Counted from the first letter of the stretch, positions 23,304-33,338 are shown. The stretch: DNA of 64,000 nt from an uncultured Alistipes sp. (GCF_963931675.1 NZ_OZ007039.1:273501-337500), one strand, 5' to 3'. Notes: generated from the letters alone by a model not told the origin. Made by a program: numbers and translations.

Positions 23304-23759
23304 TCAGATGGCTCCGGCGATCAGGAAGATGGCGGCAACCGTCAGAATCGCGTACAACTCCGGGAAGGCGGCCAGAATCAGCGTCTTGCCCATCACGTCG
23401 TGGCCGTTGCCGATTGCAGCGATGCCGTCGGCGCAGACCTTGGCCTGATAATACGACGACGCCAGGCAGACCAGACCCGTCAGCAGTCCCGCACCGAAAA
23501 TGGCCGCACCCTGCAACAGGGTCATCGACTCCGTCAGGAAGCCCTTGATGATGAAGTAGCCCACGAAGCCGTAAAGGCCCTGCGATCCCGGGATAGCCGA
23601 GAGGATCATGTAGCTGCCGAAGGCTCCGGCATTCTTCTTCATGGCGCCGATCGACGCCTGGCCCGCCACCGACGTGCCCACGCAGCTCGCTACGCCCGAA
23701 AGGCCCACCATCAACGCTACGCCGATGTAGCCCAAAATAATTGCAGTTGTTGTTTCCAT
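23304..23759 (-). CDS. ntpK: V-type ATP synthase subunit K (rotor ring)
   Basis: The membrane rotor proteolipid, 151 residues with four hydrophobic helices (a fused double hairpin). Ion-binding positions line up with E. hirae NtpK at a constant offset of five: Ser59, Gln60, Gln105 and Glu134 match Thr64, Gln65, Gln110 and Glu139, which hold Na+ there. Only the second hairpin has the carboxylate. It is the last gene of the operon. Confidence 0.94.
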   Translation of the reverse strand: METTTAIILGYIGVALMVGLSGVASCVGTSVAGQASIGAMKKNAGAFGSYMILSAIPGSQGLYGFVGYFIIKGFLTESMTLLQGAAIFGAGLLTGLVCLASSYYQAKVCADGIAAIGNGHDVMGKTLILAAFPELYAILTVAAIFLIAGAI

Positions 23760-23785
23760 AGCTTTACTTGTTTTTCAGTTATTTG

Positions 23786-25624
23786 TTATTGATTTTCTTG
23801 TTCCAGTTTGCGGAGCGGGTCGAATGTCCGCATCGTCATTTCGAAACCGGCGTTCTTGTAGAACTCCACGAACGTCAGACGCATCGGGTGCACGAACGAC
23901 GAGATCGTCGACATGAACAGGTTGATGCCGTGGCCGATCAGCAGGATCGGAATCATGATCAGCAGCCGCGTCACGATCCCCGCACCCTCGGGCACGAATC
24001 CCGCCGCCAGCGCATTGAAAACCGAGGCCAGGATACCGCCCGAAAGGCCGATGGCAAAGAGACGGATGTACGACAGCACGTCGCTCAACAGTCCCGTAAT
24101 GTTGTTATAGAGATCCCAGAGGCCGGCACCGAAGTTGATGAGCGGGTTGCGCTTCGGATTGTTCAGCAGCAACAGCAGCACGGCACCGAGGCCCAGCGCC
24201 ACGTAGAAGGCCACCGACCCGGAGGTGAAGCCCGGGATGGTGATCCCCGCCATGGGCAGCGCCATGGCCAGCACGCACGACACCAGGATGATGAACCAGC
24301 CCAGCTGTCCGAAAGCCTGCGTGATGCCGAAGCAGCGCGCCGTCGTCCAGATGTTGAGCGCCATGCCGAAGAGGATCTGCACCACGCCGATCGCCAGCGC
24401 GATGGAGAAGAATTTCCCCTGGAAATCCAGGAACGGAACCGTCGGGAACCACTCCGACATGGAGATGCCGAAGAACGAGCCGCAGATACCGCCGAAGACG
24501 ATCGTCATGATGCCGCACAACGTGGCGAACCACGCCGCCTGGCGCATCATGCCCGGCTTGCGGTTCTTCGAAAGCATCCATGCGCCCAGCAGCGTCAGGA
24601 TCGCTCCGTATCCCGCATCGTTCAGGCAGATGCCGAAGAAGAGCATGTAGAACGGCGCAAAATAGGGCGTCAGGTCCAGCGTGCCGTATTTCGGACGAGC
24701 ATACATGTCGCCCACCAGTTCGAAGATCCGCGCGAACCAGTTGTTTTTCAACTTGACGGGCGTATCGTCCTCCGGCGTGGGGTCGCTCTTGATCCACACC
24801 ACGTTGGGATACGATTCGAGCAGGGCGTCGACCTTCTCCGAGGTCTCCGTCTCGGCCCAGCCCTCCATCACCAGCAGCGTGCCGTCGGCCTCCTGCTGCG
24901 CCGTAGCCGTAACGCGTACCTCCTGCAGGCGCTCCTTCAGCGTAGCGCCGTACTCTGCCAGCAGCTTCTCCGAAGCCGCCACGCGCGAGAACTCCGCATC
25001 CAGCGCCGCGAGTTTTGCACTCTCCTCCGCAATGCGGCGCTCCGCCTCGCGGATATCCATGTGCGGCGTCTTCATCTCCTGGGCATCGAGCGTAATCTCC
25101 TCGCCCGGAGCCGCCACCACGACGAACCAGACCGTCGAGTCGTTGCGCGAGATCTCCGAAATCGAATAGTGTTCGGACCACTCCGCCGCCTGTTTGTCGT
25201 AGGTATTGCGCTGGGTGAAGAAGTAGCGCAGGACGATACCCTCCCCGGCGAGCCGCTCCGTGCGCGTCACGTCGAACGGCCCCCACGGGCGCAGTTCGTC
25301 GGCGGCTTTCTCCAGCCGCGCAATCTCCGCACGGATCGCCGCCGCATTCCGCTGCGCCGCCGCATAGTGCTCATAGGCCTCCTCGCCCGAAGCGAACGCC
25401 GCGGCACCTGCATCGCAACGCCCCTCCTCTTGGCGGAACGCCTTCAGAAACTCCGCAGCCTTCGTGCAGCCCTCGATGTCGAGCAGCAGCTGACGGTCCT
25501 CCTCCGAGGGCTCCCAACCCGTCGTGGTGATGTCCACCAGCCCCAGGTCGCGCAACTTCCCGATGAAGTCCTCACCCTGTGCCGCATAGAGCACAAAGTC
25601 GTATTTCGACATTCTGGCTATCAT
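23786..25624 (-). CDS. ntpI: V-type ATP synthase subunit I
   Basis: The stator membrane subunit that forms the ion half-channels, 612 residues. The N-terminal half is hydrophilic with coiled-coil stretches. The C-terminal half, from about residue 300 (YFAPFYMLFFGICLNDAGYG), has about seven membrane helices. The start overlaps the subunit D stop by 4 bp; an internal ATG at 25612 (MSKYDFVLY) is a reasonable alternative. Confidence 0.93.
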   Translation of the reverse strand: MIARMSKYDFVLYAAQGEDFIGKLRDLGLVDITTTGWEPSEEDRQLLLDIEGCTKAAEFLKAFRQEEGRCDAGAAAFASGEEAYEHYAAAQRNAAAIRAEIARLEKAADELRPWGPFDVTRTERLAGEGIVLRYFFTQRNTYDKQAAEWSEHYSISEISRNDSTVWFVVVAAPGEEITLDAQEMKTPHMDIREAERRIAEESAKLAALDAEFSRVAASEKLLAEYGATLKERLQEVRVTATAQQEADGTLLVMEGWAETETSEKVDALLESYPNVVWIKSDPTPEDDTPVKLKNNWFARIFELVGDMYARPKYGTLDLTPYFAPFYMLFFGICLNDAGYGAILTLLGAWMLSKNRKPGMMRQAAWFATLCGIMTIVFGGICGSFFGISMSEWFPTVPFLDFQGKFFSIALAIGVVQILFGMALNIWTTARCFGITQAFGQLGWFIILVSCVLAMALPMAGITIPGFTSGSVAFYVALGLGAVLLLLLNNPKRNPLINFGAGLWDLYNNITGLLSDVLSYIRLFAIGLSGGILASVFNALAAGFVPEGAGIVTRLLIMIPILLIGHGINLFMSTISSFVHPMRLTFVEFYKNAGFEMTMRTFDPLRKLEQENQ

Positions 25625-26229
25625 AACATCGCGCCCTCCCCGGCGGCCTGTTGTTTGGTTTTCACGATCTTCTGGGCCGATTTCGAAAGGTTCTCCTCGT
25701 CCTCCATGAAGCGTTTGATCTTCCGGATGGCGTCCTCATAGCCCGGGATCTGGACCTTTTCGTAGAGGTTCACCTTCTGCGTCGTCTTCCGGCGCGCAAA
25801 GTCCAGCAGCTCCATCCGACGGTTGTAGACCTCGAACTCCAGCCCCAGACGTGCCAGACGCTTGAGGATGTCGATGCCGTCGGCGAACCACGCCGGAGAG
25901 GAGAACAGGTCGTAGGGCTTCTCCTCAAACCGCACGTCCTCCAGTTCCGGAATGCGCACGCCCGCAATCTTCCGCAGCCCAAGATCCACGTCCGAAATGC
26001 GGAGAAGGTCACTGTCGAACTCCCCCCACAGCGAAACCATGTAGTCGTACTCCCCCTTCAGGGTTTCGAGACGACGCCGGTAGTCCGCCGCGGAGTCCTT
26101 CGCCTTCTTCACTTCGGAACGCAGCGCCGATTCCTTGCTCTTGATCGTAGGAAGCGCCTTCTGGCGCATCTTCAGTTGCTTTCCGAGTTCGCCCAGCGAA
26201 GTCTTGTTGTATTGAAACTTGATGGCCAT
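25621..26229 (-). CDS. ntpD: V-type ATP synthase subunit D
   Basis: The central rotor shaft, 202 residues and largely alpha-helical, with long N- and C-terminal helices expected to form the coiled coil. The N-terminal FQYNKTSLGELGKQLKMRQ and the ALPTIKSKESALRSEV pattern are typical. It lies 6 bp after subunit B and overlaps subunit I by 4 bp. Confidence 0.93.
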   Translation of the reverse strand: MAIKFQYNKTSLGELGKQLKMRQKALPTIKSKESALRSEVKKAKDSAADYRRRLETLKGEYDYMVSLWGEFDSDLLRISDVDLGLRKIAGVRIPELEDVRFEEKPYDLFSSPAWFADGIDILKRLARLGLEFEVYNRRMELLDFARRKTTQKVNLYEKVQIPGYEDAIRKIKRFMEDEENLSKSAQKIVKTKQQAAGEGAML

Positions 26230-26235
26230 CGTGCG

Positions 26236-27558
26236 TTACGCCTCCTTCCAGTATTTCTTGATCAGTTCCTCCTTGATGGCGACCTCTTCCTTCGAGAAAT
26301 ACTTCGCAAAGAGGCCCCATGCCGTATCAAGCATCTCCGTGATGCCGATGTTCACGTCGATCGCCAGCAGTTTCTCCGAATAGTCACGGGCGAATTTCAG
26401 CGCCCGCTCGTCGTAGTCCGAAAGGTCGAAACCGTTTTCGAGCTTCGTCTTCGCGTTGGCGGCGTCGGCGTAGAGACGCACGCAGGCGTTCATCACCTGC
26501 GGGTGGTCTTCGCGCGTCTTCTTGCCGATGACGAGCTGTTTGAGTCGCGACAGCGAACGGAACGGGTCCACGATGACCTTGCCCGTATCGGAGTCGTTGC
26601 GCAGGAACAACTGACCCTCCGTGATGTAACCCGTGTTGTCGGGGATGGCGTGCGTGATGTCGCCGCCCGAGAGGGTTGTCACCGCGATGATCGTGATCGA
26701 GCCGCCGTTGGGCAGCTGCACGGCCTTCTCGTAGATCTTCGCCAGGTCCGAATAGAGCGAACCCGGCATCGAGTCCTTCGACGGAATCTGGTCCATACGG
26801 TTCGAGACGATCGCCAAGGCGTCGGCGTAGAGCGTCATGTCCGTCAGCAGCACCAGCACCTTCTCGCCCTTGTCCACGGCGAAGTACTCGGCGGCCGTCA
26901 GCGCCATGTCCGGCACGAGCAGACGCTCCACGGGCGGGTTCTCCGTCGTGTTGACGAATGACACGATGCGGTCCAGCGCCCCGGCGTTCTCGAACACCGA
27001 CTTGAAGTAGAGGAAGTCATCGTTCGTCAGTCCCATGCCGCCCAGGATGATCTTGTCGGCCTTGGCGCGCAGCGCCACGTTGGCCATCACCGCGTTGTAG
27101 GGCTGGTCCGGGTCGGCGAAGAACGGAATCTTCTGGCCGGTCACGATCGTGTTGTTCAGGTCGATGCCCGCGATACCCGTGGCGATCAGCTCCGAGGGCT
27201 GGATACGCTTGAACGGGTTCACCGTCGGGCCGCCGATCTCCCGGGCCTCGCCCTCGACGATCTCTCCGCCCTCCAGCGGCTCGCCGTAGGCGTTGAAGAA
27301 GCGCCCGGCCAGCGCGTCCGAAACCCGCAGCTTCGGCGGCTCGCCGTGGAAGATGACCTCCGAATCGGTCGAAAGGCCCTCCGTACCGGCGAAAACCTGA
27401 AGCGTCACGTTCTCGCCCATAATCTTCACCACCTGGGCCAGTTTCCCGCCCACCGTGGCCAGTTCGTCGTTGCCGACGCCCTGCGCCCGCAGCGTCACCG
27501 TCGCCTTGGTGATGTTGTCAATCCGGGTATATATCTTCTGAAATGCGCGTGTTGTCAT
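26236..27558 (-). CDS. ntpB: V-type ATP synthase subunit B
   Basis: The non-catalytic nucleotide-binding subunit of the head (440 residues). It shows the B-type pattern with no functional Walker A lysine motif. Characteristic segments are NPFKRIQPSELIATGI, FFADPDQPYN and TLSGGDITHAIPDNTGYITEGQ. It lies directly after subunit A (3-bp gap). Confidence 0.95.
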   Translation of the reverse strand: MTTRAFQKIYTRIDNITKATVTLRAQGVGNDELATVGGKLAQVVKIMGENVTLQVFAGTEGLSTDSEVIFHGEPPKLRVSDALAGRFFNAYGEPLEGGEIVEGEAREIGGPTVNPFKRIQPSELIATGIAGIDLNNTIVTGQKIPFFADPDQPYNAVMANVALRAKADKIILGGMGLTNDDFLYFKSVFENAGALDRIVSFVNTTENPPVERLLVPDMALTAAEYFAVDKGEKVLVLLTDMTLYADALAIVSNRMDQIPSKDSMPGSLYSDLAKIYEKAVQLPNGGSITIIAVTTLSGGDITHAIPDNTGYITEGQLFLRNDSDTGKVIVDPFRSLSRLKQLVIGKKTREDHPQVMNACVRLYADAANAKTKLENGFDLSDYDERALKFARDYSEKLLAIDVNIGITEMLDTAWGLFAKYFSKEEVAIKEELIKKYWKEA

Positions 27559-27561
27559 GGC

Positions 27562-29328
27562 TTATCTGTTTTTTTCACTCACGTACTCTTCGATCTGACG
27601 CTTGTAGTCCTCGAACTTCTCCGACTTCCACTCCGAGTAGTTCATCTGGCGGAAGAGGTTGATCAAACCCTTGAAGAACTGCGAGCACTCCTCGAAATCC
27701 GCAAACGAGAACGACTTGCGGCAGATCCCAAGCACCATCTCGTACATCATCTTCTGACGCTCGATCGGGCAGTTGGCGTCGATGTCGTCGAAGGCATCCT
27801 GCTGCAGGATCACGAAGTCGATCAGCTCCGACTTCCAGAACCGCTCGTGGTACTCCACCGGCACGCCGTCGTCGCCCAGGATGTTGATCTGGTCGTTGGC
27901 CTCCTTGCCGCGCTGCACGAGCGTCTTGCCCGCATAGACGAGGTCCACCCAGTCCTTCTCGATGTGCTCGTCGAGGTATTCGCGGATCTCCGGATACTCC
28001 AGGTATTTCGAATAGGACTCCAGCGGGTCGATGGCCGGGTAGCGCTTCGAGTCGGCGCGGCCCTGCGACAGGGCGTAGAAGCAGCGCGCGGCCTTCTTCG
28101 TCGATTCCGTAACCGGCTCCTTGAGGTTACCGCCCGCAGGCGAAACCGTACCGAGGAACGTCACCGAACCCGTCTGGCCGTTCGTGAGCGTCACCAGACC
28201 GGCCCGCGAGTAGAAGTTCGAGATGATGGCCGAAAGGTCCATCGGGAAGGCATCCTGACCCGGAAGCTCCTCCAGGCGGTTCGACATCTCGCGCAGCGCC
28301 TGCGCCCAACGCGACGTCGAGTCGGCCATAACCAGCACCTTCAGGCCCATCGAACGGTAGTATTCGCCGATCGTCATACCCGTGTAGACCGAAGCCTCAC
28401 GAGCCGCGACGGGCATGTTCGACGTATTGCAGATGATGATCGTACGCTCCATGAGCTTGTGGCCCGTGCGCGGGTCGACCAGCTCGGGGAACTCCTTGAA
28501 GATCTCCACCACCTCGTTGGCACGCTCGCCGCACGCCACCATGATGATCACGTCGGCATCGGCCTGTTTCGAAATCGCGTGCTGCAGCACCGTCTTGCCC
28601 GCACCGAACGGCCCCGGGATGAAGCCCGTACCGCCCTCGGCCATCGGGTTGAACGTATCGATGGCACGCACGCCCGTCTCCATCACGCGCGACGGACGAG
28701 GCTTCTCCGTATAGCAGCGCACGGCCTGCTTCACCGGCCACTTCTGCACCATCGTGATCTCGTGATCCTCCCCTTCGGAGTCGGTCACCACGGCGATCGT
28801 ATCCGTCACCTTGTAGGTCCCGGCCTTCGCCACGCTCTTGACCGTATAGTTCCCGGTCATCGTGAACGGGACCATGATCTTGTGCATGACCCACTGCTCC
28901 TTCACCTCGCCCAGCCACGATGCGGCCGACACCTTGTCGCCCGCCTTGGCCAGCGGCGTGAACGCCCACTCGGCCTCGAAATCAACCGGGTCGGTGATCG
29001 ATCCGCGGGCGATGAACAGCCCCTCCATCTTTTCGAGGTCGTTCTGCAGACCGTCGTAGTTGCGCGAAAGCAGGCCCGGCGCCAGCGTCACTTCGAGCAT
29101 GTGCCCCTCGAATTCAACCCGGTCGCCGATCTTCAAGCCGCGCGTGCTGTCAAAAACCTGTACATAGGCCGAATCGCCTATGACCTTGATGACCTCGGCC
29201 ATCATCTTCGTACCACCCGTCCACACATAGCAGATCTCATTCTGGCCCACAGGTCCGTCGGCCTTGACGATCACGATGTTGGATATGATACCGTTTACAC
29301 GTCCTGTCGTTTTCATCGTATTTTTCAT
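27562..29328 (-). CDS. ntpA: V-type ATP synthase catalytic subunit A
   Basis: The catalytic head subunit, 588 residues. Walker A GPFGAGKT is at residues 239-246. The long non-homologous insert of V-type A subunits precedes it (about 110-200). Further motifs are GERANEVVE and ADSTSRWAQALREMS. A second in-frame ATG four codons in (29316) could be the true start. The annotated start overlaps the end of the DUF2764 gene by 4 bp. Confidence 0.96.
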   Translation of the reverse strand: MKNTMKTTGRVNGIISNIVIVKADGPVGQNEICYVWTGGTKMMAEVIKVIGDSAYVQVFDSTRGLKIGDRVEFEGHMLEVTLAPGLLSRNYDGLQNDLEKMEGLFIARGSITDPVDFEAEWAFTPLAKAGDKVSAASWLGEVKEQWVMHKIMVPFTMTGNYTVKSVAKAGTYKVTDTIAVVTDSEGEDHEITMVQKWPVKQAVRCYTEKPRPSRVMETGVRAIDTFNPMAEGGTGFIPGPFGAGKTVLQHAISKQADADVIIMVACGERANEVVEIFKEFPELVDPRTGHKLMERTIIICNTSNMPVAAREASVYTGMTIGEYYRSMGLKVLVMADSTSRWAQALREMSNRLEELPGQDAFPMDLSAIISNFYSRAGLVTLTNGQTGSVTFLGTVSPAGGNLKEPVTESTKKAARCFYALSQGRADSKRYPAIDPLESYSKYLEYPEIREYLDEHIEKDWVDLVYAGKTLVQRGKEANDQINILGDDGVPVEYHERFWKSELIDFVILQQDAFDDIDANCPIERQKMMYEMVLGICRKSFSFADFEECSQFFKGLINLFRQMNYSEWKSEKFEDYKRQIEEYVSEKNR

Positions 29329-30161
29329 TGTTTATTTTCAATCAGTTCCCGGCCGTCGAGCCCCGCCATCAGGCGGTTGAACATCTCCCGGCCCCGCTCC
29401 GCGTCGAGGCGCGTCCAGCGGGCCACGATGTTCACGCGGACCAGGTAGGAGAGAATGGCGTCGAGGTCGAAATAGTCGAACGTCGCCAGCTCCACGGCCT
29501 CCGTCCAGCGGATCAGGTCCAGTTTGCGCTCCTTCTCCACGAGGTTCTGTTCGTCGTTCACCGCCGCGATCACCGCGTCGATGCAGGGGAGTTCGCCCCG
29601 CAGCCCGAAATCGGCCGCCGAACTGCGCTGCAGCTGCTCCGCGACGTCACCGCCGCCCACGATCGAATCCTCGATCGGACGGCCCGTGGCCCGGGCGGCA
29701 ATGGCTGCCGTGACGTTCCGCAGGTCCCGGTCGAACGCCGACCACGCCCGCAGGAACCGGCTCCGCGAACGCGCACACACCGCATAGTAGGCGCCGAACA
29801 GCTCCCGTTCGAAACGCTGCGCCGTATCCACCGACTCGGCATCCTCGCCTTCGGGATCGGCGTAGGCACGCACGACCCGCGCCACCGCCGCGGGAAGCCG
29901 CCGCGGAGCCTTCAGCTCCTCCTCCAGCTCCTCGCGCGTGAGGTTCCCCAGCGGGTTGTACGACGAACGTCCGCCGCGCAGCGCCGCCAGGTTCTCGCAG
30001 TCGTAGTAGCCGTAAAGCAGGCGAACCTCACGGGCATCGTTCCGCTTCACCCCCTCCAGAATCTCCCCGACGATCTCACGGGCATCGAAACCCTTCGTAT
30101 CGGAATCGAGCGTATACTCCCGGAGCGAGGCTACCAGACAGTAATATTGGTTTGCGAACAT
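29325..30161 (-). CDS. DUF2764 protein, V-ATPase subunit C-like
   Basis: A 278-residue alpha-helical protein at the position normally held by the d/C subunit in V-type operons. It begins with NQYYCLVASL, typical of DUF2764, and has LLYGYYDCENL near residue 50. It lies between subunits E and A with 3-4 bp spacings. By position it probably couples rotor and ring; this is inference from operon context, not from a recognised motif. Confidence 0.8.
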   Translation of the reverse strand: MFANQYYCLVASLREYTLDSDTKGFDAREIVGEILEGVKRNDAREVRLLYGYYDCENLAALRGGRSSYNPLGNLTREELEEELKAPRRLPAAVARVVRAYADPEGEDAESVDTAQRFERELFGAYYAVCARSRSRFLRAWSAFDRDLRNVTAAIAARATGRPIEDSIVGGGDVAEQLQRSSAADFGLRGELPCIDAVIAAVNDEQNLVEKERKLDLIRWTEAVELATFDYFDLDAILSYLVRVNIVARWTRLDAERGREMFNRLMAGLDGRELIENKQ

Positions 30162-30164
30162 CTC

Positions 30165-30779
30165 CTAAGCCTTGAACAAGAGTTGGTAAACCTTATCCCG
30201 GAGGTATTCGCCCAGCAGCGCCTCCAGATCGGCATCCGTAAACGAAATGTAGTAGCCGCCATCCCTGGCGCCCACCTTGAAGCCCGTCTTCACCTCCTTC
30301 GACCAGCCTACCTCGATGCCCGCATCGAGCAGCGTCTTGGCACTCTTGGCAAAGGCAGCGTCGAGCTGCGCGCGGGCATCCTCCGGAAGCAGCGCCTGCA
30401 GTTCGACCTTTCCCGAATCGGCGCCGTTCCAGTTCTTCGCCACCGAAACGAGCATCTCACGGATGAACGTCGCATCCAGCGCCGCAGCCTTGACCCCTTC
30501 GCCGATCGACTTCGCGACGATCAGCGACGCGATCTCCGACTTGATCTTCGAAACGGCCTGACGCCCGGCAAGCGAAATCTCCGTCAGGGTGTTTTTCTCC
30601 ACATCCTCGGCCTTGGTCTGCGCCTTGCGGACGATCTCCGCGGCCTGGGCCTCGGCTTCCGAGACGATCTTCCGAGCCTCGTCCCGGGCTTCCGAAACCA
30701 GCTTGTCGGCATCGGCACGACCTTTCTCCAAACCCTCGTCGTAGAGCTTCCGGGTCAACTCTTGCAGTTTGTTTTCCAT
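30165..30779 (-). CDS. ntpE: V-type ATP synthase subunit E
   Basis: A peripheral-stalk subunit, 204 residues. The N-terminal half is a long charged Ala-rich helix (about residues 1-85) and the C-terminal half is a mixed alpha/beta domain that binds the head. It is the first gene of the operon E-DUF2764-A-B-D-I-K. No genes for subunits F or G are visible, the usual state in Bacteroidetes V-ATPase operons. Confidence 0.9.
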   Translation of the reverse strand: MENKLQELTRKLYDEGLEKGRADADKLVSEARDEARKIVSEAEAQAAEIVRKAQTKAEDVEKNTLTEISLAGRQAVSKIKSEIASLIVAKSIGEGVKAAALDATFIREMLVSVAKNWNGADSGKVELQALLPEDARAQLDAAFAKSAKTLLDAGIEVGWSKEVKTGFKVGARDGGYYISFTDADLEALLGEYLRDKVYQLLFKA

Positions 30780-30820
30780 AGTGTTATCGTATTTTAATTA
30801 TCGTTTTTCATTTTCGGATA

Positions 30821-30828
30821 CAAATATA
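30821..30828 (-). promoter_or_regulatory. Likely -7 promoter element of the V-ATPase operon
   Basis: The reverse strand reads TATATTTG (TAnnTTTG), 42 bp before the subunit E start. The region is AT-rich. Confidence 0.45.
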
Positions 30829-30920
30829 AGAAAAGATTGCGCACAAACCGCAGCCACAAACAACAAATTATCCTCTTTTGACAAATTTATGACACAAAAT
30901 GGGTAATGGTCGCAAAGGAA

Positions 30921-30952
30921 TCGCCCCCGCCCGCAAAAGCGGGCAGGGGCGA
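30921..30952 (-). terminator. GC-rich hairpin ending the fimbrial lipoprotein operon
   Basis: A 14-bp stem with one mismatch (30921-30934 with 30939-30952) and an AAAA loop lies 21 bp beyond the last lipoprotein gene. The T-tract after it is weak, so termination may be incomplete. Confidence 0.6.
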
Positions 30953-30973
30953 CCAGGCCTCCGGAACCGGATG

Positions 30974-33292
30974 CTAACGTACCTCCGGAATGCCGTAGAT
31001 ATACTCCACGGGCGACTTCTTGAAACGCAGGATGCGCGTATCCTTCGTCCCGGCACCGTTCTTCGTCATGTAAAGGTTGCCCATTCCGCCGTTCATGTAC
31101 CATCCCGAACCCTGCGGAGAGTAAACCGCAAAGAGAATGTTGTTGTAGTGGCCCGAGTGCTTGATGCCGTCCGAATTCCACTGCGCCCCGGGACCGTACC
31201 ACGTGACCCCCTCGTCGGACGGGAAATCGGTACTCCACATCCGGATGCTGATCAGGTCGGTCAGCGCCAGCGTCCCCACCACCAGGTCGTTGCGCCGCCG
31301 CTGCGTCCGGCTCACCCGGGAGTGACCCTCCCAGGGTTCCCGGAGCGTATGCGTACCGTCCCACATCATCCAGATGTAGTCCGTAGCGTCGAAGACCCGG
31401 TTGAACTCCTCCATCGTCGGAAGCTCGTAGCCGTCGGGCGACAGGGCGTCGGGCGCGAGTTTGTTGATGTGCGCGGAGACATTCGACGAAAAGTCCTCCA
31501 TCACCGCAACGCCGTCCTGGTCCACGACCCGCATACCCTGGCCGTTGTCTCCCTGATAAGCCCAGCCCCAGAGGTCGTAGAACTCCTCGGCCGGACAGCT
31601 CGCCAGGTAGTCGATGACCCGTTTCCCGGCCTGCACCGCAGGGTCCGCCGACGAAAGCACCTGATCCTCGAAACGCCGCGAATTGCCCCGGGCGTTGTAC
31701 TTGCACCACCAGACGCCATGAAGCCACGTCACCGGAAGCCCCCAGTTGCGGCGAACCACCGTATACTCCTCGCGCATCGACCCGTCAGCCCGGTTGCGGA
31801 CAACCAGCCGGGCCGCCTGACGGCGTCCGTCGGCCGTCGGGTCGTTCGGACGCCAGCCGCCCAGCACCCGGAAGGCATTCTCCCGGTCGGGAGCCGCCGA
31901 AACCAACACCCAGGGATCCTCCCCCTCGTCAAATTCGGCCACCAACTCCTTCTCCGCTGGCAGCACGAAGAGACCCAGTTCGTTGTCGATGTAACGCCCG
32001 AAATCCACCTCGTAGTCCGCATTGTCGAAATCCAGACCGCCCTCAACCCGCGACGGATTGGCCGCCAGAGACAACAGAATCCGATCCTCGGGATAGAACT
32101 GCTCCAGCCCCTTGCGGCGGAAACGGACCTCCACCTCCGCCGCAGGCCGGTTCGGAGCGTAGAGCGACTTGCGGATCCGGAAGCGGTTCATGTCGTCCGG
32201 ACCGCTGCCCGTCGAGACCTCCTCGACCGTCAGCGGGAACTCCGCCAGCGGAGCCACCTCCAGCTGGCTGTCGCTCTCGACCGTCACCAGCACCTCCGTA
32301 AAGGTATAGGGCAGCAGAAGCGTCCGGCCCCCGTCCGCCACCTGCACGTCCGCGGGAATCGTCGAGCGGCTCTCATCGATCCGCAGCGGAGAATCCGTGT
32401 CGGGATACAGCCCGGTATCTCCCCCGTCGCCCCACGCCTCGACCTGCAGCGAAACATCCGTATCGGTGACATCCTTGCGCAGCGTCACCGTATAGATCCG
32501 GTTCCGCTCGATCGGCCGGGGCATCGCCCTCTCCAACGAGAAAGGCTTCCCGTCGATCCGGCCTTCGAGCCGGACCCGCAGGTCGGCATTCTCCTGTTCG
32601 TAGAGATAGGCCACGCCGGGCGTATCCTCCGCAAGCGGCAGCGGCTGCAGGGAGGTCTGTTCCCCGCGCTCCGCCCCGGCGGGCGTCGACACCCGATCCC
32701 GGGCAAACAGGTAACCCGTGCGGGCGGCATCAAGCAGCGTGAACGACTCGACCGAAACGCGCCCGGCCACCCGCAGGCGCAGATCGACACGCGCCGTGCC
32801 GTGGGTGAGCGTCAGCGGCACCGAGGCCGTTCCCCCCGGGAGCGATTCCAGGTCCAGGCACCCGGTCGAGAAGGTCACCGTCGGAGCATCGGACATCCCG
32901 ACCGTCGCGTCAAGCCATTCCGTCTCCGAAAGCCCCGGAGCCAATGTCCCGGAAAGGGTCGTCGGGCGGGCGTTCGCCACCACGTAAAGCCTTCCCGAAA
33001 GGCGTTCGAGGCGCAAGTCACAACCGCCCTCCGATACGGGCAGCGACTCATAAACTCGCGTCAGCAGCCCCTCCTCGAAAAGATAGGCGTGCATCTCTTC
33101 GATCGCATCCTCCCCTGCGACCGCACCGGCATCCCCGGCCATCGAAAACGGCGCCGCAGAGACTCGGACCACCCGCTCCGCGGCGGAGTCCCCCGAAGCG
33201 TATTCGAGGCTCTCCGTGCACGAAGCAAGACTTCCGGTCAGGGCCAGCAACGCGGCGGCCCGTATCCATAAGCTGTTATTCAATGTCATCAT
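30974..33292 (-). CDS. Large FimB/Mfa2-like surface lipoprotein (putative adhesin)
   Basis: A 772-residue lipoprotein (lipobox LTGSLASC near residue 25; start 33292 or 33289). The N-terminal part, to about residue 340, resembles FimB/Mfa2 fimbrial anchor proteins, with a GRLYVVANA strand. The C-terminal half is a separate module with WWCKYNARG, YELPTMEEFNRV and a terminal SPVEYIYG, shared with the neighbour at 34298-36541. It is the last gene of the operon. It could be a tip adhesin or a surface anchor; the ligand is unknown. Confidence 0.7.
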   Translation of the reverse strand: MMTLNNSLWIRAAALLALTGSLASCTESLEYASGDSAAERVVRVSAAPFSMAGDAGAVAGEDAIEEMHAYLFEEGLLTRVYESLPVSEGGCDLRLERLSGRLYVVANARPTTLSGTLAPGLSETEWLDATVGMSDAPTVTFSTGCLDLESLPGGTASVPLTLTHGTARVDLRLRVAGRVSVESFTLLDAARTGYLFARDRVSTPAGAERGEQTSLQPLPLAEDTPGVAYLYEQENADLRVRLEGRIDGKPFSLERAMPRPIERNRIYTVTLRKDVTDTDVSLQVEAWGDGGDTGLYPDTDSPLRIDESRSTIPADVQVADGGRTLLLPYTFTEVLVTVESDSQLEVAPLAEFPLTVEEVSTGSGPDDMNRFRIRKSLYAPNRPAAEVEVRFRRKGLEQFYPEDRILLSLAANPSRVEGGLDFDNADYEVDFGRYIDNELGLFVLPAEKELVAEFDEGEDPWVLVSAAPDRENAFRVLGGWRPNDPTADGRRQAARLVVRNRADGSMREEYTVVRRNWGLPVTWLHGVWWCKYNARGNSRRFEDQVLSSADPAVQAGKRVIDYLASCPAEEFYDLWGWAYQGDNGQGMRVVDQDGVAVMEDFSSNVSAHINKLAPDALSPDGYELPTMEEFNRVFDATDYIWMMWDGTHTLREPWEGHSRVSRTQRRRNDLVVGTLALTDLISIRMWSTDFPSDEGVTWYGPGAQWNSDGIKHSGHYNNILFAVYSPQGSGWYMNGGMGNLYMTKNGAGTKDTRILRFKKSPVEYIYGIPEVR

Positions 33293-33338
33293 ACGATTAT
33301 CATATCATGGAGTGGTTCCGGGCATTCCCGGAGACCGA

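Noticed and set aside
23304..30779. Missing V-ATPase subunits F and G as a possible defect
   Set aside because: Bacteroidetes operons commonly have just E, DUF2764, A, B, D, I and K, and all seven genes here are intact.
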